A DNA stretch of 61,877 bases from Actinomycetota bacterium (GTDB lineage: Bacteria; Actinomycetota; Actinomycetes; Nanopelagicales; Nanopelagicaceae): contig VGAG01000003.1 of assembly GCA_016870835.1 (NCBI GenBank), positions 1 to 61,877 of the forward strand, read 5' to 3'. Shown piece after piece: positions 15,836 to 24,046 of this stretch; position 1 is the first letter of the stretch, and every line of letters begins with the position of its first letter. The notes under the pieces were generated by a model, which did not search any database, had not been told where the DNA came from, and saw only the letters and a program-made list of their open reading frames with translations. The position numbers and the translations under genes were made by a program.

Positions 15836-17283
15836 TATCTAGCTCCCTTTATATATGCAGCTAAACCATGGCGGCCACCCTCGCGTCCCCATCCTGATTC
15901 TTTATAGCCGCCAAATGGGCTAGCAGCATCGAACTTATTAAAAGTATTTGCCCATATAACGCCGGCTTTCAACTCATTTGCAGCCCAGAGAATCTTGGAT
16001 CCTTTCTCGGTCCAGACTCCCGCCGATAGGCCAAACGGAGTGTTATTTGCCTTCTCCATCGCCTCTTGTGGAGTGCGGAATGTAAGTACAGATAGGACTG
16101 GGCCAAAAATCTCTTCGCGCGCAATTCGATGTGCTTGGGTAACGCCAGTAAATATGGTGGGAGCAAACCAATATCCCTTAGTTGGTAATGAGCAAGGCGC
16201 GCTCCAGATTTGTGCGCCTTCTTTGCTACCTGATTCAGACATCTCTTTAATCTTCGCAAGTTGGGCGCTGGAGTTGATTGCTCCAAGATCGGTGTTCTTA
16301 TCTAGTGGATCGCCAACTCTAATTTTCGCCATTCGCGACTGGAGCTTCTCAACAAATTCATCGACGATACTTTCTTGCAGTAGCAATCTTGAGCCAGCGC
16401 AGCAGACATGGCCTTGGTTGAAGAAGATTCCATTTACGATGCCTTCTACCGCTTCATCGATTGGCGCATCATCAAAGACGATATTTGCACCCTTGCCACC
16501 AAGTTCAAGGGTTGCTGGAATTCCACGATCAGAGATTGCTTTTGCAATTAGTTTTCCAACTTCAGTTGAACCGGTAAATGCAATCTTGTCGATATCTTTA
16601 TGATTAACGAGAGATGCTCCGGTACTTCCATCACCGGTGATGATATTTACAACGCCGGCTGGTAATTCTGCCTGTTCGCAAACTTCAGCAAATAGCAGAG
16701 CTGTTAGAGGTGTTGTCTCCGCGGGTTTTAGAACCACGGTATTTCCAGTCGCAAGTGCAGGTGCGACTTTCCAGGCAAGCATTAAGAGCGGGAAATTCCA
16801 GGGAATGATCTGTGCAACTACGCCATGAGGTTTTGGATTTGCGCCAAAGCCGGCGTATTCAAGTTTGTCGGCCCACCCGGCGTGATAGAAAAAGTGCGCC
16901 GCAGCGAGTGGAACATCTACATCGCGGGTCTCCCGGATTGGCTTGCCATTATCAAGGGCCTCTAAAACGGCGAATTCACGGGCTCGCTCTTGGAGTAAGC
17001 GGGCAATTCGAAAGAGGTATTTTGCGCGTTCTTTAGGAGGCATCTTCGCCCAAACCTTGTTGTAAGCGGCGCGCGCTGCCTTTACTGCTTTATCTATATC
17101 AACAGAATCAGCCAGCGAGACTTTAGAGAGAACTTCTTCATTAGAGGGGTTGATGCTGGCAAAACGTTTCTTCGAGTGCGGAGCCACCCACTTTCCGTTT
17201 ATATAAAGTCCATAATCGCTCTTGATATTAACGATTGCGCGCGATTCAGGTGCGGGTGCGTACTCAAAAATCTCAGTGCTCAT
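15835..17283 (-). CDS. Aldehyde dehydrogenase, full length
   Basis: NAD(P)-dependent oxidation of an aldehyde; in this operon the likely substrate is acetaldehyde produced by DeoC (inference). The 482-aa protein has all the class features: PWNFPL with Asn163, GSTEVG coenzyme loop near 239-243, ELGGKG with Glu260, and GHVCCAGSR with catalytic Cys294. It lies 2 bp after deoC and overlaps the truncated paralogue by one base, giving a coupled deoC - ALDH - ALDH-like trio. Confidence 0.93.
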   Translation of the reverse strand: MSTEIFEYAPAPESRAIVNIKSDYGLYINGKWVAPHSKKRFASINPSNEEVLSKVSLADSVDIDKAVKAARAAYNKVWAKMPPKERAKYLFRIARLLQERAREFAVLEALDNGKPIRETRDVDVPLAAAHFFYHAGWADKLEYAGFGANPKPHGVVAQIIPWNFPLLMLAWKVAPALATGNTVVLKPAETTPLTALLFAEVCEQAELPAGVVNIITGDGSTGASLVNHKDIDKIAFTGSTEVGKLIAKAISDRGIPATLELGGKGANIVFDDAPIDEAVEGIVNGIFFNQGHVCCAGSRLLLQESIVDEFVEKLQSRMAKIRVGDPLDKNTDLGAINSSAQLAKIKEMSESGSKEGAQIWSAPCSLPTKGYWFAPTIFTGVTQAHRIAREEIFGPVLSVLTFRTPQEAMEKANNTPFGLSAGVWTEKGSKILWAANELKAGVIWANTFNKFDAASPFGGYKESGWGREGGRHGLAAYIKGAR

Positions 17284-17285
17284 TA

Positions 17286-18227
17286 CTAATCCACCGTAAC
17301 ATAATTAGAACCCGAATATCTGCCATCGCGCAATTTCATCCGCTGCATCAACAAATCATTAAGTAGCGCGCTCGCCCCAATCCTAAATAGATCCGGAGTT
17401 AGCCATTCAGGTCCGGTAGTTTCATTAACTAGCACCAGCTGCTTGATTGCATCTTTAGTAGTCCTTATTCCACCAGCTGGTTTTACCCCGATTCGTCTTC
17501 CAGTCAATTTGTAAAAGTCGCGAACTGCTTCAAGCATCACCAAAACCACAGGTGCCGTAGCCGCAGGAGTAACTTTGCCAGTACTTGTCTTTATGAAATC
17601 TGCGCCAGCTAACATTGCAAGATAGGAAGCTTTACGGACGTTGTCATAGGTAGCAAGCTCACCTGTTTCAAGGATTACTTTTAAGTGGGCCCTATCGCCA
17701 CAGAGTGATTTGATTTCCTTAATCTCAGCGAATACTTCTCCAAGTCTTCCCGATAAGAAAGCGCCGCGATCAATCACCATATCTATTTCACCAGCGCCCG
17801 CCTCAATCGCATCCTTTGTATCGCGCAACTTAACTTCCATCGAAGCTCTTCCCGATGGGAAAGCCGTAGAGACAGCTGCTACTGGTATCTCGTGCCCGCC
17901 GATTGAATCCAAGTGTTTACGTGCAATTTCAACCATATCGTTGTAGACACAAATTGCGCCGACGTGGGGGACAGTTACATCAGTTGGATCTGGGCGAAAA
18001 CCCTTGGCGCAAAGTGATCGGACCTTTCCTGGGGTATCTGCACCTTCTAATGTGGTGAGATCAACCATCCTGATTGCAAGATCGATCGCCTTCGCTTTGC
18101 TTGTGGTCTTAATGCTGCGCGTTGCCAACATGGCAGCTCTGGCTTCGGCTCCGACCTTGTCGACTCCAGGCAGGTTATCTAGAAAAGCGCGAAGCGAACT
18201 TTCACTGCCATCAATCAGGCTAATCAC
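17286..18227 (-). CDS. deoC: Deoxyribose-phosphate aldolase
   Basis: Splits 2-deoxyribose 5-phosphate into glyceraldehyde 3-phosphate and acetaldehyde. The 313-aa length matches the longer DeoC class. Active-site residues are visible: Asp149 (GEIDMVID), the Schiff-base Lys213 in DFIKTSTGK, and Lys249 in GVKPAGGIRT. It is 3 bp downstream of the phosphosugar mutase and 2 bp upstream of ALDH, so the operon encodes the path from deoxyribose 1-phosphate to acetate-level carbon. Confidence 0.95.
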   Translation of the reverse strand: MISLIDGSESSLRAFLDNLPGVDKVGAEARAAMLATRSIKTTSKAKAIDLAIRMVDLTTLEGADTPGKVRSLCAKGFRPDPTDVTVPHVGAICVYNDMVEIARKHLDSIGGHEIPVAAVSTAFPSGRASMEVKLRDTKDAIEAGAGEIDMVIDRGAFLSGRLGEVFAEIKEIKSLCGDRAHLKVILETGELATYDNVRKASYLAMLAGADFIKTSTGKVTPAATAPVVLVMLEAVRDFYKLTGRRIGVKPAGGIRTTKDAIKQLVLVNETTGPEWLTPDLFRIGASALLNDLLMQRMKLRDGRYSGSNYVTVD

Positions 18228-18230
18228 TTC

Positions 18231-19856
18231 TTAATTCACCGCCATCAGAGTTCGAAATTCTCGTTCCAAGGAGTCAAGGATAGTAGTTGCCTCATTTGCT
18301 TGAGAAGTTACGACCTCGATGTAGCACTTAATCTTCGGCTCGGTGCCACTCGGCCTCACAATCACTCGATACTTGTCATCTAGCCAAATTCGTACGCCAT
18401 TAGTTGGTGGAAGTCCATCTGTGGGCCGCTCGAGATCATCGACTTTAGAGATTTTGAATTCTGCCAGGGTTGAGGGAAGCTCGTTACGTAATTTGCCCAT
18501 CACTTTATCGATATCGCTAATGCTCTTAGTGCGGACTGAAATTTGTCTTGTTCCATGAAAGCCATATTTCTTCCAGATCTCACTTAGAAAGTCAGCAATA
18601 GTTCTTGCCTCGCGCTTCAAATCGGCAGCAAGTTGAACAAGAACTAAAGCGGCGCTAATTCCATCTTTATCATTTACAGAGTTGGAGTCAACGGCATAGC
18701 CAAGCGCCTCTTCATATCCAAATCTCAAGTTCTCGACCTTCGCTAAGTATTTAAATCCAGTCAAGGTTTCAACAAAAGGCAAACCATGAGACTTCGCAAT
18801 TTTCTTGAGTATAGAAGAGGAGACAATCGAATTAGCAAGAACACCTTCTCTATCTTTACTCGTTTGCGCGAGGTATTCACCAAGCAGTGCGCCCACTTCA
18901 TCACCGCGCAGCATGCGCCAACCACCCTCATTTATCGCTGCAGCGCAGCGATCTGCATCAGGGTCATTTGCAATAACTAAATCGGCCTTTACCTCTTGGG
19001 CAAGTTCTAGCGAGAGATCAATCGCGCCGGGTTCTTCCGGATTTGGAAACGCGACGGTCGGAAAGTCAGGATCTGGTTGAGCTTGCTCTTTGACGAGGAT
19101 GGGTGGGGTAAAACCAGCGCGTTCAAATACTTTAACTAGCGTCTCAGTTCCAACGCCATGCATAGCTGTATAGACAACTTTTAGATCAAGTGGCGCATTA
19201 CCAAGTCGCGCAGTTGCCGAGATGTATTCATTGACAATTTCATCGCTAAGAACGGTCCAGTCACTTCCACGCTTTACCGCATTTAAACTTGGCGCAGCTG
19301 CTATCTCTCTTGAAATCTCACTATCAGTAGGTGAAATTATCTGCGAGCCGTCATATCGAATTCCATTTACCGTGCCACCGAGGTAAACCTTGTAGCCATT
19401 ATCTTGCGGCGGGTTATGACTAGCTGTCACCATAACTCCGACATCGCAACCCAACTTTCTCACCGCATACGCCAAGACCGGAGTTGGTAAAGCTCTTGGG
19501 AGTACAAATACTTCAAAGCCGGCGCCACTCATTATCTCTGCGGTGTCTTTAGTGAAATCTTCTGATCCGTAGCGAGCATCTCTACCAATAACGATTGATT
19601 TCAATCCAGAGTTAGCCATAAACCGGGTTAAACCATAAGCGGTCTTTGATACGACCGAACGATTCATCCGCGATGGGCCGGGACCGAGGGGACCTCGAAG
19701 TCCAGCGGTACCGAACTCTAAGAAACCTTGGAAGCATGCAGATAGCTCGTTAACTGCTCCTTGCTTAAGCCAATCTTCTAGTTGGGCTTTTGTCTTTGGA
19801 TCTGGATCATCAGAAATCCATGACTTAACTTCTTGTAATAACTTCTCGGGGATCAC
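18231..19856 (-). CDS. Alpha-D-phosphohexomutase family enzyme, probable phosphopentomutase / phosphoglucomutase (PGM2 type)
   Basis: A 541-aa enzyme with the phosphoserine loop TASHNPPQDNGYK (Ser146), metal-binding NDPDADRC, and the C-terminal phosphate-binding RPSGTEPKIK. An N-terminal helical extension (WISDDPDPKTKAQLEDW) is characteristic of the PGM2/PgcA group, members of which act on (deoxy)ribose 1-phosphate. The position directly upstream of deoC argues for phosphopentomutase, supplying deoxyribose 5-phosphate from the uridine phosphorylase product. GTG start at 19856, 4 bp after the preceding stop. Glucose-phosphate activity cannot be excluded. Confidence 0.88.
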   Translation of the reverse strand: MIPEKLLQEVKSWISDDPDPKTKAQLEDWLKQGAVNELSACFQGFLEFGTAGLRGPLGPGPSRMNRSVVSKTAYGLTRFMANSGLKSIVIGRDARYGSEDFTKDTAEIMSGAGFEVFVLPRALPTPVLAYAVRKLGCDVGVMVTASHNPPQDNGYKVYLGGTVNGIRYDGSQIISPTDSEISREIAAAPSLNAVKRGSDWTVLSDEIVNEYISATARLGNAPLDLKVVYTAMHGVGTETLVKVFERAGFTPPILVKEQAQPDPDFPTVAFPNPEEPGAIDLSLELAQEVKADLVIANDPDADRCAAAINEGGWRMLRGDEVGALLGEYLAQTSKDREGVLANSIVSSSILKKIAKSHGLPFVETLTGFKYLAKVENLRFGYEEALGYAVDSNSVNDKDGISAALVLVQLAADLKREARTIADFLSEIWKKYGFHGTRQISVRTKSISDIDKVMGKLRNELPSTLAEFKISKVDDLERPTDGLPPTNGVRIWLDDKYRVIVRPSGTEPKIKCYIEVVTSQANEATTILDSLEREFRTLMAVN

Positions 19857-19860
19857 TTAT

Positions 19861-20301
19861 CTACCGTACCCCTCTACTTCTTAATTCAGCAATGTAGTCA
19901 TCGGGCGCTCCAGCTTCTAGAGCCGCAGCAATCATTATTTCGAGGTAGCGAGCTGAAGGAATCCCGCCCTCAAAAGAATTTAAAACATAGACATAACAAC
20001 TCTGGGTTCCATTGAGCGTTTCAACACGGACTCGAATCTTGCGATAAAGATCAGTGGTTACGCCTTCCCATTCATCAAGAGCTGATTCATCCTGCCTAGT
20101 TAAGTCATAGATGGAAACAAAAACTGAGGCTGAAGAATCTTCAGCTAAGGTTGCAAGGGATCCTTCCCAACCTATTTCTTCGCCACCAAAGGTAAGCCTC
20201 CAACCGCGCAACCATCCTGTACCAAGATGCGGAGAGTGCGGAGCGCGCTGCAACATCTGACGAGGATCAAGATTTGATCCATATGCAGCGTACAGAGTCA
20301 T
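19861..20301 (-). CDS. Gamma-glutamylcyclotransferase-like protein
   Basis: A small 146-aa protein of the GGCT/AIG2 fold. It starts with the diagnostic YAAYGSNLDP (4-13), and DEWEGV near 76-81 offers the usual catalytic Glu. The family cyclises gamma-glutamyl amines to 5-oxoproline, but small bacterial members are mostly uncharacterised and some act on mycothiol-independent substrates. It overlaps maf by 4 bp and precedes the phosphomutase by 4 bp, so it is embedded in the maf - mutase - deoC operon. The specific substrate is unknown. Confidence 0.82.
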   Translation of the reverse strand: MTLYAAYGSNLDPRQMLQRAPHSPHLGTGWLRGWRLTFGGEEIGWEGSLATLAEDSSASVFVSIYDLTRQDESALDEWEGVTTDLYRKIRVRVETLNGTQSCYVYVLNSFEGGIPSARYLEIMIAAALEAGAPDDYIAELRSRGVR

Positions 20302-20906
20302 TTCTCTACCGAGACAAAATCGAACCAGTTATATCCAAGGGACTTTATGGCACTTCTAAGCCATGGAAGTGAAAGACCGATGACATTTGAAGTCTCGCCT
20401 TCAATTCTGGAGATAAAAGGAGCACTTAATCCATCTAGCGTAAAACCCCCTGCAACATTAAGAGGTTCACCGGTATCCACATAAGAGTTGATTTCATCTC
20501 TCTCAAGAGTCGAAAAGTGAACTCGAGTTGCAACCACATCACTTATTTCTACTTCCTTAGTTGTATCAATTAGACAATGACCGGTGTAAAGGACTCCTGA
20601 GCTACCACTTAGAAGTTCAGCTCTCGCTATCGCTCGATCTTTTGTAAGTGGTTTTCCTAGCGATTCACCATTGAATTCAAAGGTCGAGTCGCAAGCAATT
20701 ATTAGCGCTGGATGATTTACAAGTTTGCTCACTGTGTGGGCCTTGACTATGGCAAGGGCGACTACCATCTCACTCGGCGATAGTTCGGCATATCGAGGAT
20801 CTTCTTCATCAACGCCGCTGACGACAATTTCCGGCTTGATGCCACTTTTCTCCAGCAGACCCTTACGAGAGGGCGATGCTGAGGCGAGCACTATTCGTGG
20901 CAACAT
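20298..20906 (-). CDS. maf: Maf family nucleotide pyrophosphatase
   Basis: Hydrolyses non-canonical or modified nucleoside triphosphates, sanitising nucleotide pools. With the start at ATG 20906 the protein is 202 aa and begins with the Maf signature LASASPSRKGLL (7-18). IIACDSTFEFNGESLGKP holds the central catalytic Asp and GEPLNVAGGFTLDG is the conserved C-terminal motif. A longer frame to 21023 would run into the divergent gene and is rejected. A TAGAAT box lies 11 nt upstream. It heads the operon leading to GGCT, phosphomutase, deoC and ALDH genes. Confidence 0.9.
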   Translation of the reverse strand: MLPRIVLASASPSRKGLLEKSGIKPEIVVSGVDEEDPRYAELSPSEMVVALAIVKAHTVSKLVNHPALIIACDSTFEFNGESLGKPLTKDRAIARAELLSGSSGVLYTGHCLIDTTKEVEISDVVATRVHFSTLERDEINSYVDTGEPLNVAGGFTLDGLSAPFISRIEGETSNVIGLSLPWLRSAIKSLGYNWFDFVSVEK

Positions 20907-20931
20907 ATGAAGTCGCGATTCTATCTTGAGG

Positions 20932-20937
20932 TATCTT
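20932..20937 (+). promoter_or_regulatory. putative -10 box of the PurK-C-like gene (leaderless start)
   Basis: TATCTT fits TANNNT and ends 6 nt before the ATG at 20944. No Shine-Dalgarno sequence intervenes. It shares the 37-bp divergent gap with the maf start. Confidence 0.5.
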
Positions 20938-20943
20938 CGCATT

Positions 20944-21603
20944 ATGTCGGTTGCGATTAAGACTGAGCCTGGACTCTTCCCAATAGTGAATGCTGCGGCG
21001 CTTCGATTAGCTCTAGAAATCAAGGTAATTGAAGGCGAAAACCAAAGCCCTAGAGCTGAACATTTATCTATCGCAGCGGTGCGAAGTAGTAAGAATCAAC
21101 TCGTCACATATCCGATAGTGGCGCATGAGTATTACCGAGACCGACTACTTACTTTTCCAGCGCAATTAGATTTGAAATTTGCATCGCGTCTACAAGAAGT
21201 TGTCAACGAAGAAGTCATGAGACTAGAACTTTTTGGGGAAAGTGTCTTTTGCTTTGATTTGAACGGTGCCTTAATCCGAACCCAAAGAGGTGTTTCTTCG
21301 CAAACGTTATGGAGTGAGATCTTTGCGGTAACCACATTTTCTGAGAACGTCGTTCGCGCCGCCTGGGAATTACCCCTTGGTACAAGCGAAATGATTGAGA
21401 ATGAATGGCTTGTGGGAAATTTTGAAGCTCCTGCGAGCCTTGATATGACTCATCCATACCTTCATCTATTCGCACACCAACCCAAGTATCGAATCCAAAA
21501 GCTCACCTCTCACCGAGGATTTGTAGCCTTAAGCAAAAGTTCAAATCTGAGAGAAGAAGTCATTCACGCGATTGATTACTTAGAGGGAGTGATTAACGAG
21601 TAG
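20944..21603 (+). CDS. Divergent protein resembling the C-terminal part of PurK (ATP-grasp)
   Basis: A 219-aa protein. From about residue 45 on it follows the end of N5-carboxyaminoimidazole ribonucleotide synthase: LSIAAVRSSKNQLVTYPIVAHEYYRD corresponds to the PurK LSVIVAR..G....YPV.EN.HR.G segment, VMRLELFGESVFCFD to GVLAVELF, and RTQRGVSSQTLWSEIFAVTTFSENVVRAAWELPLG to the RPHNSGHWTI...TSQFE.HLRA..GLPLG segment. The N-terminal and central ATP-grasp domains are absent and the catalytic NELAPRPHNSGH residues are altered, so PurK activity is not expected. It sits where purK is often found in actinobacteria (near maf, LCP and ugd). The homology was judged by eye. Confidence 0.6.
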   Translation: MSVAIKTEPGLFPIVNAAALRLALEIKVIEGENQSPRAEHLSIAAVRSSKNQLVTYPIVAHEYYRDRLLTFPAQLDLKFASRLQEVVNEEVMRLELFGESVFCFDLNGALIRTQRGVSSQTLWSEIFAVTTFSENVVRAAWELPLGTSEMIENEWLVGNFEAPASLDMTHPYLHLFAHQPKYRIQKLTSHRGFVALSKSSNLREEVIHAIDYLEGVINE

Positions 21604-22900
21604 CTCGACCAAGAGCGCGGAAGTGCCAGCCAGCGCGCTCCCATGCCTCCCGATCAAGTGCATTACGACCATCAATTATGTTTGCTCTGGCTACCAAACT
21701 CTTTGCCTTTATAGGGTCAATAGCGCGAAACTCTTTCCATTCGGTCAAGTGCAAAACAATCTCAGCGCCACTCATACAAGCTTCTATCGATGCTGCATAG
21801 GTAAGGTGCGGAAAGCGCAGGCTGGCATTTGCATTTGCTTTGGGATCAAAGACTGTCACGGCGCCGCCTGCTTTTGAGATTTGATCTGAGATATCTAGCG
21901 CGGGAGAGTCGCGGACATCATCGCTATCAGGTTTGAATGCTGCACCTAGTACAGCGATCTTCCGCCCCTTTAAATCCTCATCAAGATCTAACCGCACCAG
22001 ATCAATCATCCGCTGACGCGCTCTTAGGTTGATTGAATCGATTTCGCGGAGAAACTCAAGGGACTGTTGGGCTCCTAGTTCTTCAGAGCGAGCCATAAAT
22101 GCGCGGATATCTTTGGGCAGACAACCACCACCAAATCCAATGCCGGCTTGTAGGAAGCGTGAACCTATTCGAGGGTCATAGCCAATCGCCTTAGCAAGAA
22201 CTGTGACATCTCCGCCAGTTGTCTCACAAATTTCTGCCATTGCATTTATGAAGGAGATTTTCGTTGCTAAAAATGAATTTGCGGCAACTTTAACCAATTC
22301 AGCTGTTGCCAGATCTGCTCTTATCCAGGGAACACCATTATCAAGTAGCGGTTTGTACGCGAGCTTTAACAGATTCTCAGCTCTGTCCGATGTAACACCG
22401 ACAACAAGTCGATTTGGTCTTAGCGTATCTTCGACTGCAAAACCTTCGCGGAGAAATTCAGGATTCCATGCAAGTTCAGCAGGCGAACCAAGCTCTACTA
22501 GCTGTTGTGCCAATCTTGCAGCTGTTCCGACTGGGACGGTGGACTTTCCAACTACGAGCGAACCGGCTTTTGCATGCGGTGCTATCGCATCAACTGCAGA
22601 TTCAACATATTTAAGATCTGCAGCAAGACTTCCTTTTTGCTGCGGAGTTCCCACGCAAATGAAATGTATTTCGCAATTTTTAGCATCTGCAAAGTTAGTT
22701 GAGAACTTAAGCCTGCCACTATTTACTTCCTGCAAAAGCAATTCTTCTAAACCTGGTTCAAAGAATGGAACCTTTCCAGCGCGTAGAAGTTCAATCTTTG
22801 CCGGATCTACATCAATTCCAATCACTTCAAAGCCAAGCGATGACATTGCGGCAGCATGGGTGGCACCCAAATACCCGGTACCGATTATGGAAAGCTTCAC
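21593..22900 (-). CDS. ugd: UDP-glucose 6-dehydrogenase
   Basis: Oxidises UDP-glucose to UDP-glucuronate for envelope polysaccharide. The 435-aa protein has the N-terminal Rossmann motif GTGYLGATHA (7-16), PFFEPGLEELL, and the catalytic GFGGGCLPKD loop containing the nucleophilic Cys, followed by the C-terminal UDP-binding domain (LGAAFKPDSDDVRDSPALDI). It is 12 bp downstream of the LCP gene on the same strand and its last 11 bp overlap the convergent PurK-like gene. A related UDP-ManNAc dehydrogenase function is less likely given the motif set. Confidence 0.93.
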   Translation of the reverse strand: MKLSIIGTGYLGATHAAAMSSLGFEVIGIDVDPAKIELLRAGKVPFFEPGLEELLLQEVNSGRLKFSTNFADAKNCEIHFICVGTPQQKGSLAADLKYVESAVDAIAPHAKAGSLVVGKSTVPVGTAARLAQQLVELGSPAELAWNPEFLREGFAVEDTLRPNRLVVGVTSDRAENLLKLAYKPLLDNGVPWIRADLATAELVKVAANSFLATKISFINAMAEICETTGGDVTVLAKAIGYDPRIGSRFLQAGIGFGGGCLPKDIRAFMARSEELGAQQSLEFLREIDSINLRARQRMIDLVRLDLDEDLKGRKIAVLGAAFKPDSDDVRDSPALDISDQISKAGGAVTVFDPKANANASLRFPHLTYAASIEACMSGAEIVLHLTEWKEFRAIDPIKAKSLVARANIIDGRNALDREAWERAGWHFRALGRATR

Positions 22901-22912
22901 GCGGGAACCTTA

Positions 22913-24010
22913 CTATTCCTTCGCTTGCTTACAGGGGTTATCACTTGCGCTTCCCGTTGCAAACTTGTCAACGATAGAAGGTGAGGCAGAGGGCTCCGGC
23001 TTTACTTTATCTATTAGCGCCTCATCATTTTTGATTCGATCAAAGAGCTCAACCGAAAGTTCAGGATCCCATAAGACCGCGGCCGAGACGCCATTTTTAT
23101 TGTAGTTGTAGTACTTCAATGGAATTGTCAGGGTTCGAACATTTGAAGCAGAGAGATTTCGAAGCTGCTTACCTAAAGTTAGTAAGTCACCTTGCGAAAG
23201 ATTGCTATCGGTTGTAACGCTAGCAAGTGCCGAGTTTACGAAATCCAATAGTTTTATCGGGTTTAAAAGCACGCCAGCGCTCGTTGCTTTTCGGAGCATG
23301 GCGCCGGCAAACTCCTGTTGACGTTTCATCCGACCAATATCGCCTAATCCATCAAAAGTTCGCGAACGAACGTATTTAAGTGAATCAACTCCATCCAAGA
23401 TATGACGGCCAGCCGGAAGTGTTAAATGACTTTTTGGATCGTTAATGTCGCGCTTAGTGCAAATTTCAACGCCACCCAAAGCGTCTACCATCCTCACAAA
23501 TCCGACAAAGTTAATCTCTACATAATGATCAATTCGAAGTCCTGACATTGATTCAAAGGTTTCGATTAGAAGTGGCGCACCACCCCAGTTATAAGCAGAG
23601 TTAATTTTTGAATACGCCGGTCCAATTACGTTTCCAGTATTTATAGATTTGTGTTCTGGAATGAGTGCATATGAGTCACGTGGAATCGAAATGATTGCTG
23701 CCTTATCACGCTTCTTTGAGATGTGAACTAAGAGCATCGTGTCGGATCTTTTGCCAGCGGCAACTTCGGTACCACCAACTTTCAATCTCTTGATCTCTTC
23801 TCGCGATAGGCCTTCCCGGGTATCGGAGCCGACGATTAGGTAATTAACTGCAGAAGACTCCTTCTTGGGGCGATTTTCCAGCCCTGCAAATACATCCAAC
23901 TTAGGAATTGCTGCAGTAATTCGACCTAGCCCCATCCAAGTAATCCCTGAAATAGCAACAATTGAAATTGAGAGGATGGTAAAGAATCGAATCGCGCGGG
24001 CGGATTTCAC
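22913..24010 (-). CDS. LytR-CpsA-Psr (LCP) family cell-wall polymer ligase
   Basis: Membrane-anchored phosphotransferase that attaches glycopolymers to peptidoglycan. The preferred GTG start at 24010 gives 365 aa with one N-terminal membrane segment (about 8-28) and then the LCP domain: YLIVGSDTREG, RSDTMLLVHI, ISIPRDSY, KINSAYNWGG and LKYVRSR, carrying the conserved Asp and Arg residues for polyprenyl pyrophosphate and metal. TACTCT lies exactly 6 nt before this GTG. An ATG at 24139 would add 43 residues lying antisense to the glycosyltransferase gene and is rejected. A low-complexity C-terminal tail (KPEPSASPS) follows the domain. Neighbours ugd and GT2 support polysaccharide attachment. 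Confidence 0.92.
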   Translation of the reverse strand: MKSARAIRFFTILSISIVAISGITWMGLGRITAAIPKLDVFAGLENRPKKESSAVNYLIVGSDTREGLSREEIKRLKVGGTEVAAGKRSDTMLLVHISKKRDKAAIISIPRDSYALIPEHKSINTGNVIGPAYSKINSAYNWGGAPLLIETFESMSGLRIDHYVEINFVGFVRMVDALGGVEICTKRDINDPKSHLTLPAGRHILDGVDSLKYVRSRTFDGLGDIGRMKRQQEFAGAMLRKATSAGVLLNPIKLLDFVNSALASVTTDSNLSQGDLLTLGKQLRNLSASNVRTLTIPLKYYNYNKNGVSAAVLWDPELSVELFDRIKNDEALIDKVKPEPSASPSIVDKFATGSASDNPCKQAKE

Positions 24011-24016
24011 TGTGCA

Positions 24017-24022
24017 AGAGTA
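24017..24022 (-). promoter_or_regulatory. putative -10 box of the LCP gene (leaderless start)
   Basis: On the minus strand TACTCT (TANNNT) is followed by 6 nt and the GTG at 24010. This supports the short LCP start and a leaderless message. Confidence 0.55.
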
Positions 24023-24046
24023 ATCAAGCGATAGCGTTTGACTGTT

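Noticed and set aside
15995-16603. 202-codon plus-strand frame opposite the aldehyde dehydrogenase
   Set aside because: Antisense shadow of a gene with intact catalytic motifs; Ser-rich translation and no start signal.
22203-23105. 300-codon open frame on the plus strand opposite ugd and the LCP gene
   Set aside because: It lies wholly antisense to two genes with clear family motifs; its own translation is low complexity (Ser/Ala/Pro rich) and matches no family.
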